Below, piece after piece: positions 6,936-16,925 of a stretch of DNA of 64,000 nucleotides. Within the stretch, counting starts at the first letter, position 1, and every line of letters begins with the position of its first letter. The notes under the pieces were generated by a model, which worked only from the letters and a program-made list of their open reading frames with translations, was not told where the DNA came from and did not search any database. The DNA lies in the NCBI GenBank assembly GCA_027484445.1, contig JAIXSY010000055.1, forward strand, positions 310,001-374,000. Reading direction: 5' to 3'. This DNA is from Verrucomicrobiaceae bacterium (GTDB taxonomy: Bacteria > Verrucomicrobiota > Verrucomicrobiia > Verrucomicrobiales > Verrucomicrobiaceae). Made by a program: the position numbers and the translations under genes.

Positions 6936-8834
6936 TCACTCCACGACGCGTCGATTCAAGAAGGGATAGCTTGTCACGATCTCGGTGATGAGCGTCTGCA
7001 TCTTGTGGCCGTCGGCGGCGATGGTTTTGAGCATTTGGTCCACGATGATGTGGTCGTAGCCTTCGAGCTGGCGGCAGAGGGCGTAGGCGAGGAGTTTTTC
7101 GATGAGGTTGCGGGCGAGGTCGGACTCGCGGGCGGCGATGAGGGCTTTGAGTTCCTTCGGCGAGGAGAAGCGTTTGCCGCCGGGGAGTTCGCCGATGGCA
7201 TCAATGGCACCACCGGACTCGTCTTGGTCACGCCAGCGACCGATGGCGTCGAAGTTTTCCAAACCGAAGCCGATGGGGTCGAGGAGTTTGTGGCAATTGG
7301 CGCAGACAGCGTTGGTGCGGTGCAGTTCGGTGCGCTGGCGCAGGGTGAGGTTGGCGACTTTCTTCTGATCCTGTTTTTCGAGCGCGGGCACGTTCGGCGG
7401 TGCGGGCGGCACTCGTTGGCCAAGCACTTGTTCCAAAACCCACACGCCGCGTTTCACGGCGCTGGTGCGTGTCGCGAACGAGGTCGTGGCGAGCACGCCG
7501 GGCATGGCGAGGATGCCGCCCCGATTCGCATCGGTGAGCTTCACCTTTTGCATGTCGGAGCCGGTGATCTTCTTTTCGAGGCCGTAGATCTTGGCGAGCG
7601 TGCCATTGAGGAAGGTGTAGTCGCTACTCACGAAGCTGACCACGCTGCGATTCTCACGCACGATGCTTTCAAAGAAGAGCCGTGCCTCGTCATACATCGC
7701 GGTGCGGAGTTCCGGATTCATTTCGGGGAACTTGGCCGCGTCGAAGGTCTTGTCCTTCAACTCGGCCGTTCCGAGCCACTGCGCACCGAAGCCGTCAAAG
7801 AGCGCGCGTGAGCGTTTATCGGCCAAAAGGCGCTTCGTTTGCGCTTTGAGCACCTCCGGCTCATGCAGCTTGCCTTCGTCCGCGAGCTTGGAGAGCTCCG
7901 CGTCCGGCATGGTGGCCCAAAGCAGATACGATAGGCGGCTGGCGAGTTGGTAATCATCCAGCGGCACGATCTTTTCGCCCGTGGGTGCGTCTTTGGACGG
8001 CGTGATGAACAGGAACTGGGGCGATACGAGCACGGCCTTCAGCATGAATCGCAGCGCAGCGTCGCGGTTGAGCTTGTTGGCCGTGCCGAGGTCGAAAACC
8101 TTCACGAGCACGTTGAGTTCGTCCTCAGTCGGCGGTCGGCGGTAAGCGGTTCGGGCAAGCTTGCGGGCGATCTCGCGGACATCGGTGTCTTTGTCGCCAA
8201 ACAGCCGCTTCTGAGCCTCGGCGGGCATTTGTTGCAGCGCGGCATTCGCGATGCCGAGATACTGCTCGGTCTGCATCGGCGAGAGGGAATTGAGATAGCC
8301 CTCGCCGGGCACTTCATCGGGCAATTCCTTCGCGATGGATGCATCGACACCGAGGAAATCTCGCAGCGTGTTGCCATACTCGACCTTCGTGAGGCGTCGG
8401 ATGACAAACGGCCCCGGATCGCGGGCGCTGAGGTATTTGATCTGCGCCAGCGCATTGAGAAAGCGCTGCCGCTCATCATCCGAAGGCTGATCCGCATCAT
8501 CAGGCGGCATGTCATGGGCCTGCACGTTGGCGATGGCGTCCATCCACTTGCGTGAAAAGCCTGGATCGCCCGGCTTTTTGAGTGCCACTTCGAGATTCAA
8601 ACCTGCTTTGGAACGACGATTGCCATGACATTCGAAGCAATACGTGGCCACGAACTTTTGCACGTCTTGTTTGAAGGCTTTTTGAGCTGCCTGTTGCTTC
8701 ACAAGCAGCTCCGAACTCTCCTTTTCAGCGGCCATCGCCACCAAAGATAGGAGCACGCCAAAGGCAACCGTCGCGCGAAGGCGAAAACAATGGGGAGGTG
8801 CAGGAAAAGACTTCAAAACAGCTGCTAGTATCAC
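6936..8834 (-). CDS. DUF1592/DUF1588/DUF1585 planctomycete-type cytochrome protein
   Basis: A 632-residue secreted protein with the standard order of planctomycete domains: a heme-binding CFECHG site around residue 67, a DUF1587/DUF1595 region (FVIRRLTKVEYGNTLRDFLG, then TAYRRPPTEDEL), DUF1592 (YQLASRLSYLLWATMPD), DUF1588 with a second CANCHKLLDPIGFGLENFD site, and a C-terminal DUF1585 (YALCRQLEGYDH). A hydrophobic leader (VAFGVLLSLVAMAAE) indicates export. The frame opens with a GTG at 8834; no ATG lies before the leader. Its usual partner, a DUF1552 protein, is downstream at 1534-2910 but displaced by inserted DNA. The substrate of these systems is not established. Confidence 0.9.
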   Translation of the reverse strand: MILAAVLKSFPAPPHCFRLRATVAFGVLLSLVAMAAEKESSELLVKQQAAQKAFKQDVQKFVATYCFECHGNRRSKAGLNLEVALKKPGDPGFSRKWMDAIANVQAHDMPPDDADQPSDDERQRFLNALAQIKYLSARDPGPFVIRRLTKVEYGNTLRDFLGVDASIAKELPDEVPGEGYLNSLSPMQTEQYLGIANAALQQMPAEAQKRLFGDKDTDVREIARKLARTAYRRPPTEDELNVLVKVFDLGTANKLNRDAALRFMLKAVLVSPQFLFITPSKDAPTGEKIVPLDDYQLASRLSYLLWATMPDAELSKLADEGKLHEPEVLKAQTKRLLADKRSRALFDGFGAQWLGTAELKDKTFDAAKFPEMNPELRTAMYDEARLFFESIVRENRSVVSFVSSDYTFLNGTLAKIYGLEKKITGSDMQKVKLTDANRGGILAMPGVLATTSFATRTSAVKRGVWVLEQVLGQRVPPAPPNVPALEKQDQKKVANLTLRQRTELHRTNAVCANCHKLLDPIGFGLENFDAIGRWRDQDESGGAIDAIGELPGGKRFSSPKELKALIAARESDLARNLIEKLLAYALCRQLEGYDHIIVDQMLKTIAADGHKMQTLITEIVTSYPFLNRRVVE

Positions 8835-8888
8835 GGACTTAGCCGCTGCCCTCTATCCTGAAGATGCACTCGATCCAGAGCGTCTGAC

Positions 8889-10583
8889 CTACTTTTTCAC
8901 CACAAAACCATCCTTTAGCTGGACGGTGCGATTGAAGATAGGCTTGCCAAGCTGGCTGTCTTTGGGATCGGCAAAGAAGTAACCCACGCGCTCAAACTGA
9001 TAATGGCTACCCGGCTTGGCCGTGAGAATGGAAGGCTCGATCTTGGCAATCACTGTTTCCAAGGATCCTGGATTGAGGAACTGAGTGAAGTCGCCGTCCT
9101 CTCCGGCCTGTTCATCTGGCTGCTCAACGGTGAAAAGCTTGTCGTAGAGGCGCAGTTCGATGTCCGCAGCTTGTGCAGCACTGACCCAGTGAATGGTACC
9201 TTTGACCTTGGGACGACCCACCGGTTTGACTCCATGACGTGTAGCGTCATCATAGGTGCAGCGTAGCTCGATGATGTTGCCCTGCGCGTCTTTGATGACC
9301 TCTTGGCAAATGATGCAAAAGGCATACTTGAGCCGAACCTCACCGCCTGGAACAAGGCGATGGAAGCCCTGAACTGGCGTTTCCATGAAGTCGTCGGCGT
9401 CAATGTAAAGCTCACGGCTAAGCGGCACCTGACGTTTGCCATCTGCCTCATTTTCCGGATTATTCGGGACTTCGACGTGCTCGACCTGTCCCTCAGGATA
9501 GTTGGTGAGAACGACTTTGATCGGCTTCAATACGGCATAGACGCGCAGCGCGTGCTTGTTCAGATCTTCGCGGACGTGATGCTCCAGCAGATTGAGTTCA
9601 GTCAAAGATGGATACTTGGTCAAGCCGATTGCTTTGCAAAAAGCACGAATGGCAGCGGGCGTGTAGCCCCGACGACGAATGCCACTGATGGTAGGCATTC
9701 GTGGATCGTCCCAGCCGTGAACCAGGCCATCTTTGACAAGACGGAGAAGCTTGCGCTTGCTCATCACCGTGTAAGTCAGATTCAGACGTGCAAACTCGCG
9801 TTGATAAGGCGCACCTGGCAGGCCATCCACGCTATTGATGAGCCATTCATAGAGCGGTCGATGGTGCTCAAACTCAAGAGTACAAAGGCTGTGAGTGATG
9901 CCCTCCAGCGCATCGCTCAGAGGATGGGCATAATCATACATCGGGTAAATGCACCAAGCATCTCCCGTGCGATGATGATGAGCGTGCATGATGCGATAGA
10001 TCACAGGATCACGCAGATTCATGTTGGGTGATGCCATGTCGATCTTAGCGCGCAGGACTTTTTCACCATTCTTAAACTCCCCTGCCCTCATGCGGGCAAA
10101 GAGATCTTTGTTTTCCGCTGCCGAGCGATCACGGTAGGGACTGGCCGTGCCAGGTGCAGTCAAGGTGCCACGGCTTTCACGGATCTGCTCAGGTGTCTGA
10201 TCGTCCACATAAGCGAGCCCTTTTTCGATCAACTGGACTGCAAACCCGTAGAGCTTTTCAAAGTAATCGCTGGCATAAAAAAGGTGGGTTCCCCAATCGA
10301 AGCCAAGCCACTTCACATCTTCCATGATGCTCTCCACATACTCGACCTCTTCCTTGGTCGGATTGGTATCGTCAAAGCGGAGGTGGCAGCGCGAATGGGG
10401 GGCGTATTCCTGACTCAGGCCAAAGTTTAGGCAAATGCTCTTGGCATGACCGATGTGCAGGTAGCCGTTGGGCTCAGGAGGAAAACGTGTGATGACCTGA
10501 CCGCCATTGCGACCCGCCGCGACATCGGCGGCGATCATTTCGCGGATGAAATCAAGAGAGGCAGCGGGTGCGGTTTCGGACAT
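8889..10583 (-). CDS. glnS: Glutaminyl-tRNA synthetase
   Basis: The enzyme charges tRNA-Gln with glutamine in the cytoplasm. The 564-residue length matches E. coli GlnRS (about 554). Class I motifs are present: the HIGH box in PPEPNGYLHIGHAKSIC (residues about 36-52) and a KMSKS-type VMSKRKL near residue 272. The C-terminal beta-barrel anticodon-binding region contains GTIHWVSAAQAADIELRLYD. The ATG at 10583 begins MSETAPAASLDFIREMI, a normal start for this family. Having glnS means the cell does not need to rely only on the GatCAB transamidation route for Gln-tRNA. A 127-base gap separates it from purU on the same strand. Confidence 0.97.
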   Translation of the reverse strand: MSETAPAASLDFIREMIAADVAAGRNGGQVITRFPPEPNGYLHIGHAKSICLNFGLSQEYAPHSRCHLRFDDTNPTKEEVEYVESIMEDVKWLGFDWGTHLFYASDYFEKLYGFAVQLIEKGLAYVDDQTPEQIRESRGTLTAPGTASPYRDRSAAENKDLFARMRAGEFKNGEKVLRAKIDMASPNMNLRDPVIYRIMHAHHHRTGDAWCIYPMYDYAHPLSDALEGITHSLCTLEFEHHRPLYEWLINSVDGLPGAPYQREFARLNLTYTVMSKRKLLRLVKDGLVHGWDDPRMPTISGIRRRGYTPAAIRAFCKAIGLTKYPSLTELNLLEHHVREDLNKHALRVYAVLKPIKVVLTNYPEGQVEHVEVPNNPENEADGKRQVPLSRELYIDADDFMETPVQGFHRLVPGGEVRLKYAFCIICQEVIKDAQGNIIELRCTYDDATRHGVKPVGRPKVKGTIHWVSAAQAADIELRLYDKLFTVEQPDEQAGEDGDFTQFLNPGSLETVIAKIEPSILTAKPGSHYQFERVGYFFADPKDSQLGKPIFNRTVQLKDGFVVKK

Positions 10584-10710
10584 GGGAGGCGGAGAGTGGC
10601 GCAGAGCTGAAAATGGTCAAGACCCGGGAAGCTGATGGATGCCAGCTTGGGGCAAGTTTTCTCGACTCCAAAAGATGAAAAAAAAGAGCCACTTCCGCAT
10701 CCATACGACC

Positions 10711-11565
10711 TTAACCAAAAACGACAGTCTTGTTCCGGTAAACGAGGACTTGGTTGTGGGCATGCCACCACAGAGCCTTGGCCAAAACTGTTTTTTCGAG
10801 GTCACGCCCCAAGCGGACTAGATCATGAACTTGATCTTCATGACTCACGCGCATGACATCCTGATGAATGATTGGCCCCTGATCTAGCTCAGAAGTGACA
10901 TAGTGACTGGTAGCCCCAATGATCTTCACTCCACGCTCATGCGCTTGGTGATAAGGCTTGGCCCCTACAAAAGCTGGCAAAAAGCTATGATGTATGTTGA
11001 GGATCTGATTCGGAAACGCAGCAATCATCGCTGGACTGATGATCTGCATGTAGCGGGCCAGGACCACGGTGTCGATGCGCTGCTCCTTCAGCAGAGCAAT
11101 TTGAGCCACCTCTTGTGCTAGCTTGTTCTCTCGTGTGATGGGGAAATGATGAAACGGTATGCCAAAACGCTCAGCGGCCGGACGCAGAGTCTCATGATTG
11201 CCTAGGATCAAAGGAATCTCCACCGGGAGGTCTCCCGCCTCGTGTCGTGCCAAGAGATCATAAAGGCAATGTCCCTCCTTGGAAACGAAGAGCGCGATCC
11301 TGCGTCGCTGGGTAGAGAAATGCAGGCCCATCTGCATTTCATGTCGGCGAGCCATGGGCTGGAGTCGGTCATAAATTTCCGATTTCTCCAAGGTGAAGTT
11401 TTCCAGGCTCCACTCCAGGCGCATAAAAAAGACATTCTCCGCAGGATCAATGTGCTGCTGAAGATCAATGATATTGCCTTTGTGCGCAAAGATGAATCCA
11501 GTGACATCATGTACCAGTCCGGGACGGTCTGGGCAATGGATGAGGAGCGTAGCGGTGTCTAACAT
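10711..11565 (-). CDS. purU: Formyltetrahydrofolate deformylase
   Basis: PurU hydrolyses 10-formyl-THF to formate and THF, balancing one-carbon pools. The 284-residue protein has an N-terminal ACT domain (LLIHCPDRPGLVHDVTGFIF) and a formyltransferase-type C-terminal domain with LARYMQIISPAMI, the catalytic NIHHSFLPAFVGAKPY segment (Asn, His) and GATSHYVTSELDQGPII (catalytic Asp). Length and order match the family. It lies 81 bases downstream of the RNA nuclease gene on the same strand. metF at 35.3 kb is the other folate enzyme in the window. Confidence 0.95.
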   Translation of the reverse strand: MLDTATLLIHCPDRPGLVHDVTGFIFAHKGNIIDLQQHIDPAENVFFMRLEWSLENFTLEKSEIYDRLQPMARRHEMQMGLHFSTQRRRIALFVSKEGHCLYDLLARHEAGDLPVEIPLILGNHETLRPAAERFGIPFHHFPITRENKLAQEVAQIALLKEQRIDTVVLARYMQIISPAMIAAFPNQILNIHHSFLPAFVGAKPYHQAHERGVKIIGATSHYVTSELDQGPIIHQDVMRVSHEDQVHDLVRLGRDLEKTVLAKALWWHAHNQVLVYRNKTVVFG

Positions 11566-11646
11566 GGTGAGTGTATTTTCTGAACTACGATTGAGCCAGA
11601 CCTCAGGGAAATTGCCAGTGCAAAGACTCCTGCCCCGATCCCGCTG

Positions 11647-13047
11647 TCAAAGATCCACCGTTTGCATGAAAACCGCTGGTTCGACGCGCCCAGAGGGATG
11701 TTCGAGTTGAAGCGAACGCTGGAGTGCCTCTGTGCTTTGAGGCTCGCCATGAACCAAGAACACCTGTTTTTTCGGGCCACCTATCCGCTTGAACCAAGCA
11801 AGAAGTTCATCGTGATCCGCATGCCCCGAGAAAGAATCCAGAGTCTCGATCTCTGCATGCACTGGAAACTCATCTCCCAAAATGGTGACATGCTTGAAAC
11901 CACTGCGTAATTTCCAACCCAAAGTGTTTTCAGCACAATAGCCAACAAAAAGCAGGATATTGTCACGATCAATGATGTTCTGACGCAGATGGTGCAGAAT
12001 GCGTCCACTTTCTGCCATACCCGAGGCAGAAATGATGATGGCAGGACCTTTGATTTTGTTCAGTGCTTTGGATTCCTCGACACCCCGTATCAATCTCAGG
12101 CCTTCAAAGCCAAAAGGATCATCGCGCATAAACAGCGCCTGAGCCGCCTGCGGTTTCAATTCCCCCACGTGAAGACGAAAAATCTCCGTAGCTTTCACAG
12201 CCAAAGGACTATCCACAAAAGTCTGGATCGACCCGATGCGATTTTCATGCCGCAAACCATCCAGGGTAAAAAGCAATTGCTGCGTTCGCTCGACCGCAAA
12301 GGCAGGAATGATCAACCGTGAACGCCGCTGCTGGATACGGCGAATGATTTGGCACAAATGCTCGGTCGAATCTGCTGTAGCCTCGTGCCTGCGACCTCCA
12401 TAAGTGCTTTCCATGATCACATAGTCCACGCCATCGCAGTCTGCTGGGTCATTCAACAAATCATTGTCACAACGCCCAATGTCACCGCTGAAAAGGAGGC
12501 GCTTCTTTTGACCGTCTGCGTGATCAGAAATATCCAAAATCACTTGAGCTGAGCCTAGCACGTGACCTGCATCAATGAACGTGAGGCGCACTCCGTCAGC
12601 AACAGGCATTGGCCGGTCATAGCCCACCGTCACAAACTGTCGAAGACAGTTTTCAGCATCCTCTCTTGAATAGTTCGGCTGCAAAACTGGGAGATCGTCT
12701 TTTTTTCGATGACGATTCAGCCATGCGATGTCGCTTTCATGAATGTGGGCGGCATCTGGAAGCATGATGCTGCACAAGTCACGAGTCGCTGGAGTGGAGA
12801 AGATGTTTCCCCTAAACCCCTTTTTGCAAAGGTGTGGCAAATTGCCGCTATGATCGATGTGGGCATGAGAAAGAATCACTGCATCGACCTTTTCCGGATC
12901 GAAGGGGAAATGGCTGTTGCGTTCGATCGACTCCGAGCGCCTGCCCTGATAAAGCCCACAATCCAAAAGAATGCGACTGCCATTGACCTCAATGAGATGC
13001 TTGGAGCCCGTGGTGGTGCCGGCCGCGCCGCAGAAGGTGATTTTCAT
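11647..13047 (-). CDS. Metallo-beta-lactamase/beta-CASP RNA-processing exonuclease
   Basis: A 466-residue cytoplasmic nuclease of the CPSF73/YSH1-like beta-CASP group. It has the zinc-binding motif LSHAHIDHSGNLP (HxHxDH) near residue 59, IDAGHVLGSAQVIL (motif 3 His), LLFSGDIGR (motif 4 Asp), then the beta-CASP insert with DSPLAVKATEIF and IIISASGMAESGRILHHL, and a C-terminal SGHADHDELLAWF plus VFLVHGEPQS. These residues are the full set expected of an active metal-dependent RNase. The start is an ATG giving MKITFCGAAGTTTGSKHL. It is divergent from the YkgJ-type gene at 13161. Confidence 0.92.
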   Translation of the reverse strand: MKITFCGAAGTTTGSKHLIEVNGSRILLDCGLYQGRRSESIERNSHFPFDPEKVDAVILSHAHIDHSGNLPHLCKKGFRGNIFSTPATRDLCSIMLPDAAHIHESDIAWLNRHRKKDDLPVLQPNYSREDAENCLRQFVTVGYDRPMPVADGVRLTFIDAGHVLGSAQVILDISDHADGQKKRLLFSGDIGRCDNDLLNDPADCDGVDYVIMESTYGGRRHEATADSTEHLCQIIRRIQQRRSRLIIPAFAVERTQQLLFTLDGLRHENRIGSIQTFVDSPLAVKATEIFRLHVGELKPQAAQALFMRDDPFGFEGLRLIRGVEESKALNKIKGPAIIISASGMAESGRILHHLRQNIIDRDNILLFVGYCAENTLGWKLRSGFKHVTILGDEFPVHAEIETLDSFSGHADHDELLAWFKRIGGPKKQVFLVHGEPQSTEALQRSLQLEHPSGRVEPAVFMQTVDL

Positions 13048-13160
13048 GATGGTGTTTCACCACAAAGCAAGATGCCCCCTATGGCAAGAAGGAACCTATC
13101 TTCAAGCACCGACCATGAACTGGGGATGACGCTGCTCAAGCTTTGTGCCATGATGATCCG

Positions 13161-13646
13161 ATGTCTATGTCTGATGCTGCCACCCGACTCTGCACGCATT
13201 GCGGTTTATGCTGCAATGGCGTGCTGTTCGACTTAGTGCGCCTTCAACCGCAAGATTCTGTGCAAGAATTGACTCGCTTGGGCATGAAACTGCGACGCAA
13301 AAAAACCCAACCCTGGTTTCCTCAGCCCTGTCAGTTTCTTCAAAGCTGCGCCTGCACCATTTATGAGCACCGGCCAACTCGCTGCCGGCTCTTTGAATGC
13401 CAGCAACTCAAGAAGCTACAAGCCGGACAGATCACCGAACAAGATGCCGTTCAGATGATTGCTAACGTCAAAGCCAAAGTCGCAGAGATAGATTCCCAAC
13501 TCCCCCTCCTTGCAGCTGAGGCCGAAATCCTGAGCCTGGATGAAAGAGTCAAAGCAGTCACCGAAAACCATCCCAGACCTGAGCTAGAAGAGCTCTACCA
13601 ACAGCTCAAACGACTGTTGGACCGTGAGTTTCGGTTGCTCGACTAA
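13161..13646 (+). CDS. YkgJ-family cysteine cluster protein
   Basis: About 161 residues from the ATG at 13161 (MSMSDAATRLCTHCG); the frame extends upstream to a TTG at 13143 but ATG is more likely. The N-terminus has CTHCGLCCNGVLF, then FPQPCQFLQSCACTIYEHRPTRCRLFECQQL: the eight-cysteine pattern of UPF0153/YkgJ proteins, which are thought to chelate zinc or iron. The C-terminal half is helical. Biochemical function is not established for this family. It is followed at once by a glycosyltransferase gene, whose longest frame even overlaps its end. Confidence 0.85.
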   Translation: MSMSDAATRLCTHCGLCCNGVLFDLVRLQPQDSVQELTRLGMKLRRKKTQPWFPQPCQFLQSCACTIYEHRPTRCRLFECQQLKKLQAGQITEQDAVQMIANVKAKVAEIDSQLPLLAAEAEILSLDERVKAVTENHPRPELEELYQQLKRLLDREFRLLD

Positions 13647-13680
13647 CCGCAGTGAAAATGAATCTGATCTTGCCAGAAGT

Positions 13681-14919
13681 ATGATTTTTCGAGATGGGAA
13701 CCTAAACACAACTCTCCCCCGTCCTGTGCTCGATCCACAAACTCTCGTCTTTATCCAAAAAACTGCCGGACGTGGTGGGGCCAAAAATCGTCTGCTGGAC
13801 ACTCTCAGAACTCTACAGGAAGGCACTGAGTGTCGCCTTCAGGTCGTAACCTCAGAGACAGGTGAATTCACGGATCGTTGCACTGTCATGGGAGTGCCAT
13901 TTACCGTTCATCCTCTGCCAGAATGGCGAAAGCTTTGGAGTCGCCTTTGTTTCTCTCAGGCCATGCATTCTCTGGCATCCAAGCTTCCTTACGATCGCGT
14001 CGATTGGGTGGTCAGCAATGAAATGTGGTGGGCTCCTCATGCAGCTTTCCTCGCAAAGCTCCTTGGAAGCAAATCAGCTGCTATCTTGCGCGATGGGATA
14101 GCGGATGCTGCCAAAGGCAGAAAATATCGTCTTCAAAACAACGACCTTATTCTTCCCTCTTCACTCAAGATCGCACGTGGCCTTCAAAAAGATCCAGAAC
14201 TCGGCCAGCGAACCCGCGTGTTTCTCGATGCCGTTTTGCTTCCTGCCCGACACCCTGAATCCTCTGATCTCTTGGAGACCAATCTTGCGAAGAGCAATCC
14301 TCGCGTAAAACGATGGCTTCTCGTGCTAGGTCGTGTTCAGGAACGAAAACGTCAAGCTGATGCAGTGCGTGTGCTGCGTGGACTGATCGACCATGGCCAT
14401 GAAGATTTAGGGCTCATCGTGGCAGGCGACTGCGATGCGGATTATCGTCCCATCATGGAGGAAGCGATGAATCAATGCCAAGTGCAAGACCGGGTAGTCA
14501 TGTTGGGAAATTTTTCCGACATCCAGACCCTTTTTGAACGATGCACTGCCTGCATTCTAACCAGCTTACGTGAAGCTCTGCCTGGCTCCATGATGGAATC
14601 TTGTTTATCCGGTCGGCCTTGTTTCATGTATCCCTGTGAAGGTGCAGAAGACATCTTCGGTCCTCAGCAGCCATTTTTCGTCAGTGAGGATTTCAGCCCT
14701 GGCATGTTGATTTCCAAAATGCATGCTCTGCTATGTGATCCTGTTCAACTTACTGAAAAGACAGCTGCACTACAACAACGCGCCCTGACCCTTTTTTCTC
14801 AACAAGCACATCTCCGCGAATGCATAGATAAACTAGGTGTGCGGATTCGACAGGATAAACACAAGGACTTGGATTTGGCTTTGAATAAAAAGAACCTAGA
14901 ATCTGAGGAGAACCTTTGA
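13681..14919 (+). CDS. Glycosyltransferase, GT4-like
   Basis: A GT-B fold glycosyltransferase of about 412 residues from the ATG at 13681; a GTG at 13624 would extend it by 19 residues and overlap the previous gene. The C-terminal donor-binding half reads LVLGRVQERKRQADAVRVL, LIVAGDCDADYRPIMEEA, QDRVVMLGNFSDIQTLFERC and LTSLREALPGSMMESCLSG. The last contains the conserved E..P...MES sugar-nucleotide contact region of GT4 enzymes. It probably adds a sugar to a surface glycan. Its TGA overlaps the ATG of the acyltransferase downstream (TGATG), so the two are coupled. This region is lower in GC than its flanks, as is common for surface-glycan loci. Confidence 0.85.
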   Translation: MIFRDGNLNTTLPRPVLDPQTLVFIQKTAGRGGAKNRLLDTLRTLQEGTECRLQVVTSETGEFTDRCTVMGVPFTVHPLPEWRKLWSRLCFSQAMHSLASKLPYDRVDWVVSNEMWWAPHAAFLAKLLGSKSAAILRDGIADAAKGRKYRLQNNDLILPSSLKIARGLQKDPELGQRTRVFLDAVLLPARHPESSDLLETNLAKSNPRVKRWLLVLGRVQERKRQADAVRVLRGLIDHGHEDLGLIVAGDCDADYRPIMEEAMNQCQVQDRVVMLGNFSDIQTLFERCTACILTSLREALPGSMMESCLSGRPCFMYPCEGAEDIFGPQQPFFVSEDFSPGMLISKMHALLCDPVQLTEKTAALQQRALTLFSQQAHLRECIDKLGVRIRQDKHKDLDLALNKKNLESEENL

Positions 14920-16925
14920 TGGAGAAGCTCTCTCCAACGCACTATCGAAGAGATGTAGATGGCCTGAGAGGTCTATCTATTCTTTGCGTGGTTCTGTTTC
15001 ATGCCACAGGTTCACTTGAAGGTGGGTTTATCGGGGTTGATGTTTTTTTCGTGATTTCAGGCTATCTCATCACCAGCATTCTGCTGCGCGAGTTGCGCCA
15101 GTCTGGCCAGATCAGTCTAGCAGCGTTCTGGGAGCGTCGGATTCGCCGCATCCTGCCCGCGTCTTTCGTGATGGCGATCGCGACTTTGTTTCTAGGCTCT
15201 ATTATTCTGTTACCAGAGGATCTGCTTGGCCTTGCAAAATCGTTGACCGCGCATGCCGTGACACTGTCCAACTTTCACTTTTGGAAGGACTCTGGATACT
15301 TCGATGGTGCCTCTGAGGAAAAACCCCTGCTCCACACCTGGTCCCTTTCAGTCGAAGAGCAGTTTTATATCTTGTATCCGCTACTTTTCGTCATTGCAGG
15401 GCATTTTCTGAAAAACCGGCGGGACTCTTTAGCTCCTGATATCTTGTTATTGCCCTTTTTGATAGCAGGAACAATCTCAGGACTTTGGCTAAGCACGTGG
15501 ATGGTCAAGAAGGAGGCATCTATGGCATTTTACCTTCTACCTAGCCGATTTTGGGAAATGTTGCTTGGTGGTGTGTTGGCTTGTTTGCCCGCTTCTTGGA
15601 TGAGTGTTTCACAGCTTTGGAGTCGTCTCGCGGCTGTAGCTGGGTTGGGATTGATTCTTGGCAGTGCCTTGCAGTTGAGAGACACCATGCCTTTTCCAGG
15701 GTGGCTAGCACTTCCCGCATGCTTAGGGGCAGCATTTTTGATTTGGTCCTTGTCTCCAGAGCAAGCGGGAACACGGCATTTTTGGGTGAGGCGAATGATG
15801 GAATCCCGCCTATTGGTTGGGTTAGGATTGGTCTCCTACTCACTATATCTCTGGCACTGGCCATTGCTGGCTCTCTGGGATTACGTGAACGCAGGCTTCA
15901 GCAAGCGCACTGATGATATCGTTAGACTCGTCATGGTGCTCTTGGCCATCGGCATTTCCTATGCATCATGGCGTTGGATCGAAATTCCTTTCCGCCGCTC
16001 TACAGCATTGCTGCCACGACGTAGAGTCTTTGCTTCAGCGATTGTTGGGGTCGCGCTTCTAGTTGGCACGGGCCGATGGATCGATCTTGAAGGAGGGTTT
16101 CCTTCACGTTGGACGCAAGAACAGATGCGCTTGGCAGCTGCAGAGGATCAAATGGGTGTTCCTAACTCCAACTCGGAGCACCTTTTTGAATCCATCAAGC
16201 TTGGAAAGCTATCTCGCTTTGGCTCGCCAAACTTGGATGCACCTTTGGGTGTGTTGGTCTGGGGCGATAGCCATGCTTGGTGCCTTTCTCCTGCCATAGC
16301 CGAACAAGCGACTCAGCATGGCAAAGCTGGCTTTTTAGCTTGGTATCCATCCACACCACCGGGACTTGGTTTTGTGCAGCCAAGCACTTCTGGACTCGGC
16401 CCGCGTGCGGTGGAGTGGGGGGAGGCCATCCTGAAGATCGTGAAGGATCAGAAGATCCCGAATGTGGTGCTCGTCGGCTACTGGCGGCGGGTGGCCAAAG
16501 GTCGGCTGGAGGAGCTGCGACTGAGCCTGGAGCAGACCGTGAAACGCTTCCGTGAGGAGGCAGGAGCCCAAGTTTGGTTAGCGCGAGATGTTCCTAGTCA
16601 CGACATCATGGTGCCTCGTGCCCTTGCCTTGCATGCGCGTGTCCCCTGGTTTTTTCCGAATGCAGACCTTTCAGCATGCACGCAAGAAAAACATGAACAG
16701 GCGAACGCTGTCTATCACGCCCTTTTCGATGAACTCAGCCAAAGCTGTGGTCTGCGTATCCTTGACCCCGCAAGTGCCTTGGCAGACGAGAACGGGCGCT
16801 ATCGTCTCAAGCACAACGGTGAATCTTTGTATGGTGACGTAGGACACCATCTCTCCATCGCTGGAGCGCTTCACGTCAGCCCTGTGTTTCGACCGATTTT
16901 CGATGATGCACCACCTTTGCGCTAG
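14919..16925 (+). CDS. OafA/YrhL-type acyltransferase 3 with SGNH domain
   Basis: An inner-membrane O-acyltransferase of 668 residues. The N-terminal acyltransferase-3 domain (residues about 1-350, roughly ten membrane segments) has RRDVDGLRGLSILCVVLFHA with the conserved His, GGFIGVDVFFVISGYLI, and HTWSLSVEEQFYILYPLL. The C-terminal extracytoplasmic SGNH domain contains VLVWGDSHAWCL (GDSH, nucleophile Ser). Such fusions transfer acetyl groups to O-antigen or other surface glycans. Start chosen: ATG 14919, with GAGGAG 8 bases upstream, overlapping the stop of the glycosyltransferase; a TTG at 14916 is unlikely. It fits the adjacent nonulosonate locus as a glycan-decorating enzyme. Confidence 0.92.
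   Translation: MEKLSPTHYRRDVDGLRGLSILCVVLFHATGSLEGGFIGVDVFFVISGYLITSILLRELRQSGQISLAAFWERRIRRILPASFVMAIATLFLGSIILLPEDLLGLAKSLTAHAVTLSNFHFWKDSGYFDGASEEKPLLHTWSLSVEEQFYILYPLLFVIAGHFLKNRRDSLAPDILLLPFLIAGTISGLWLSTWMVKKEASMAFYLLPSRFWEMLLGGVLACLPASWMSVSQLWSRLAAVAGLGLILGSALQLRDTMPFPGWLALPACLGAAFLIWSLSPEQAGTRHFWVRRMMESRLLVGLGLVSYSLYLWHWPLLALWDYVNAGFSKRTDDIVRLVMVLLAIGISYASWRWIEIPFRRSTALLPRRRVFASAIVGVALLVGTGRWIDLEGGFPSRWTQEQMRLAAAEDQMGVPNSNSEHLFESIKLGKLSRFGSPNLDAPLGVLVWGDSHAWCLSPAIAEQATQHGKAGFLAWYPSTPPGLGFVQPSTSGLGPRAVEWGEAILKIVKDQKIPNVVLVGYWRRVAKGRLEELRLSLEQTVKRFREEAGAQVWLARDVPSHDIMVPRALALHARVPWFFPNADLSACTQEKHEQANAVYHALFDELSQSCGLRILDPASALADENGRYRLKHNGESLYGDVGHHLSIAGALHVSPVFRPIFDDAPPLR

Noticed and set aside
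6900..7811. 303-codon + strand open frame
   Set aside because: Antisense to the DUF1592 gene, whose domain motifs are clear; no ribosome binding site or family resemblance.
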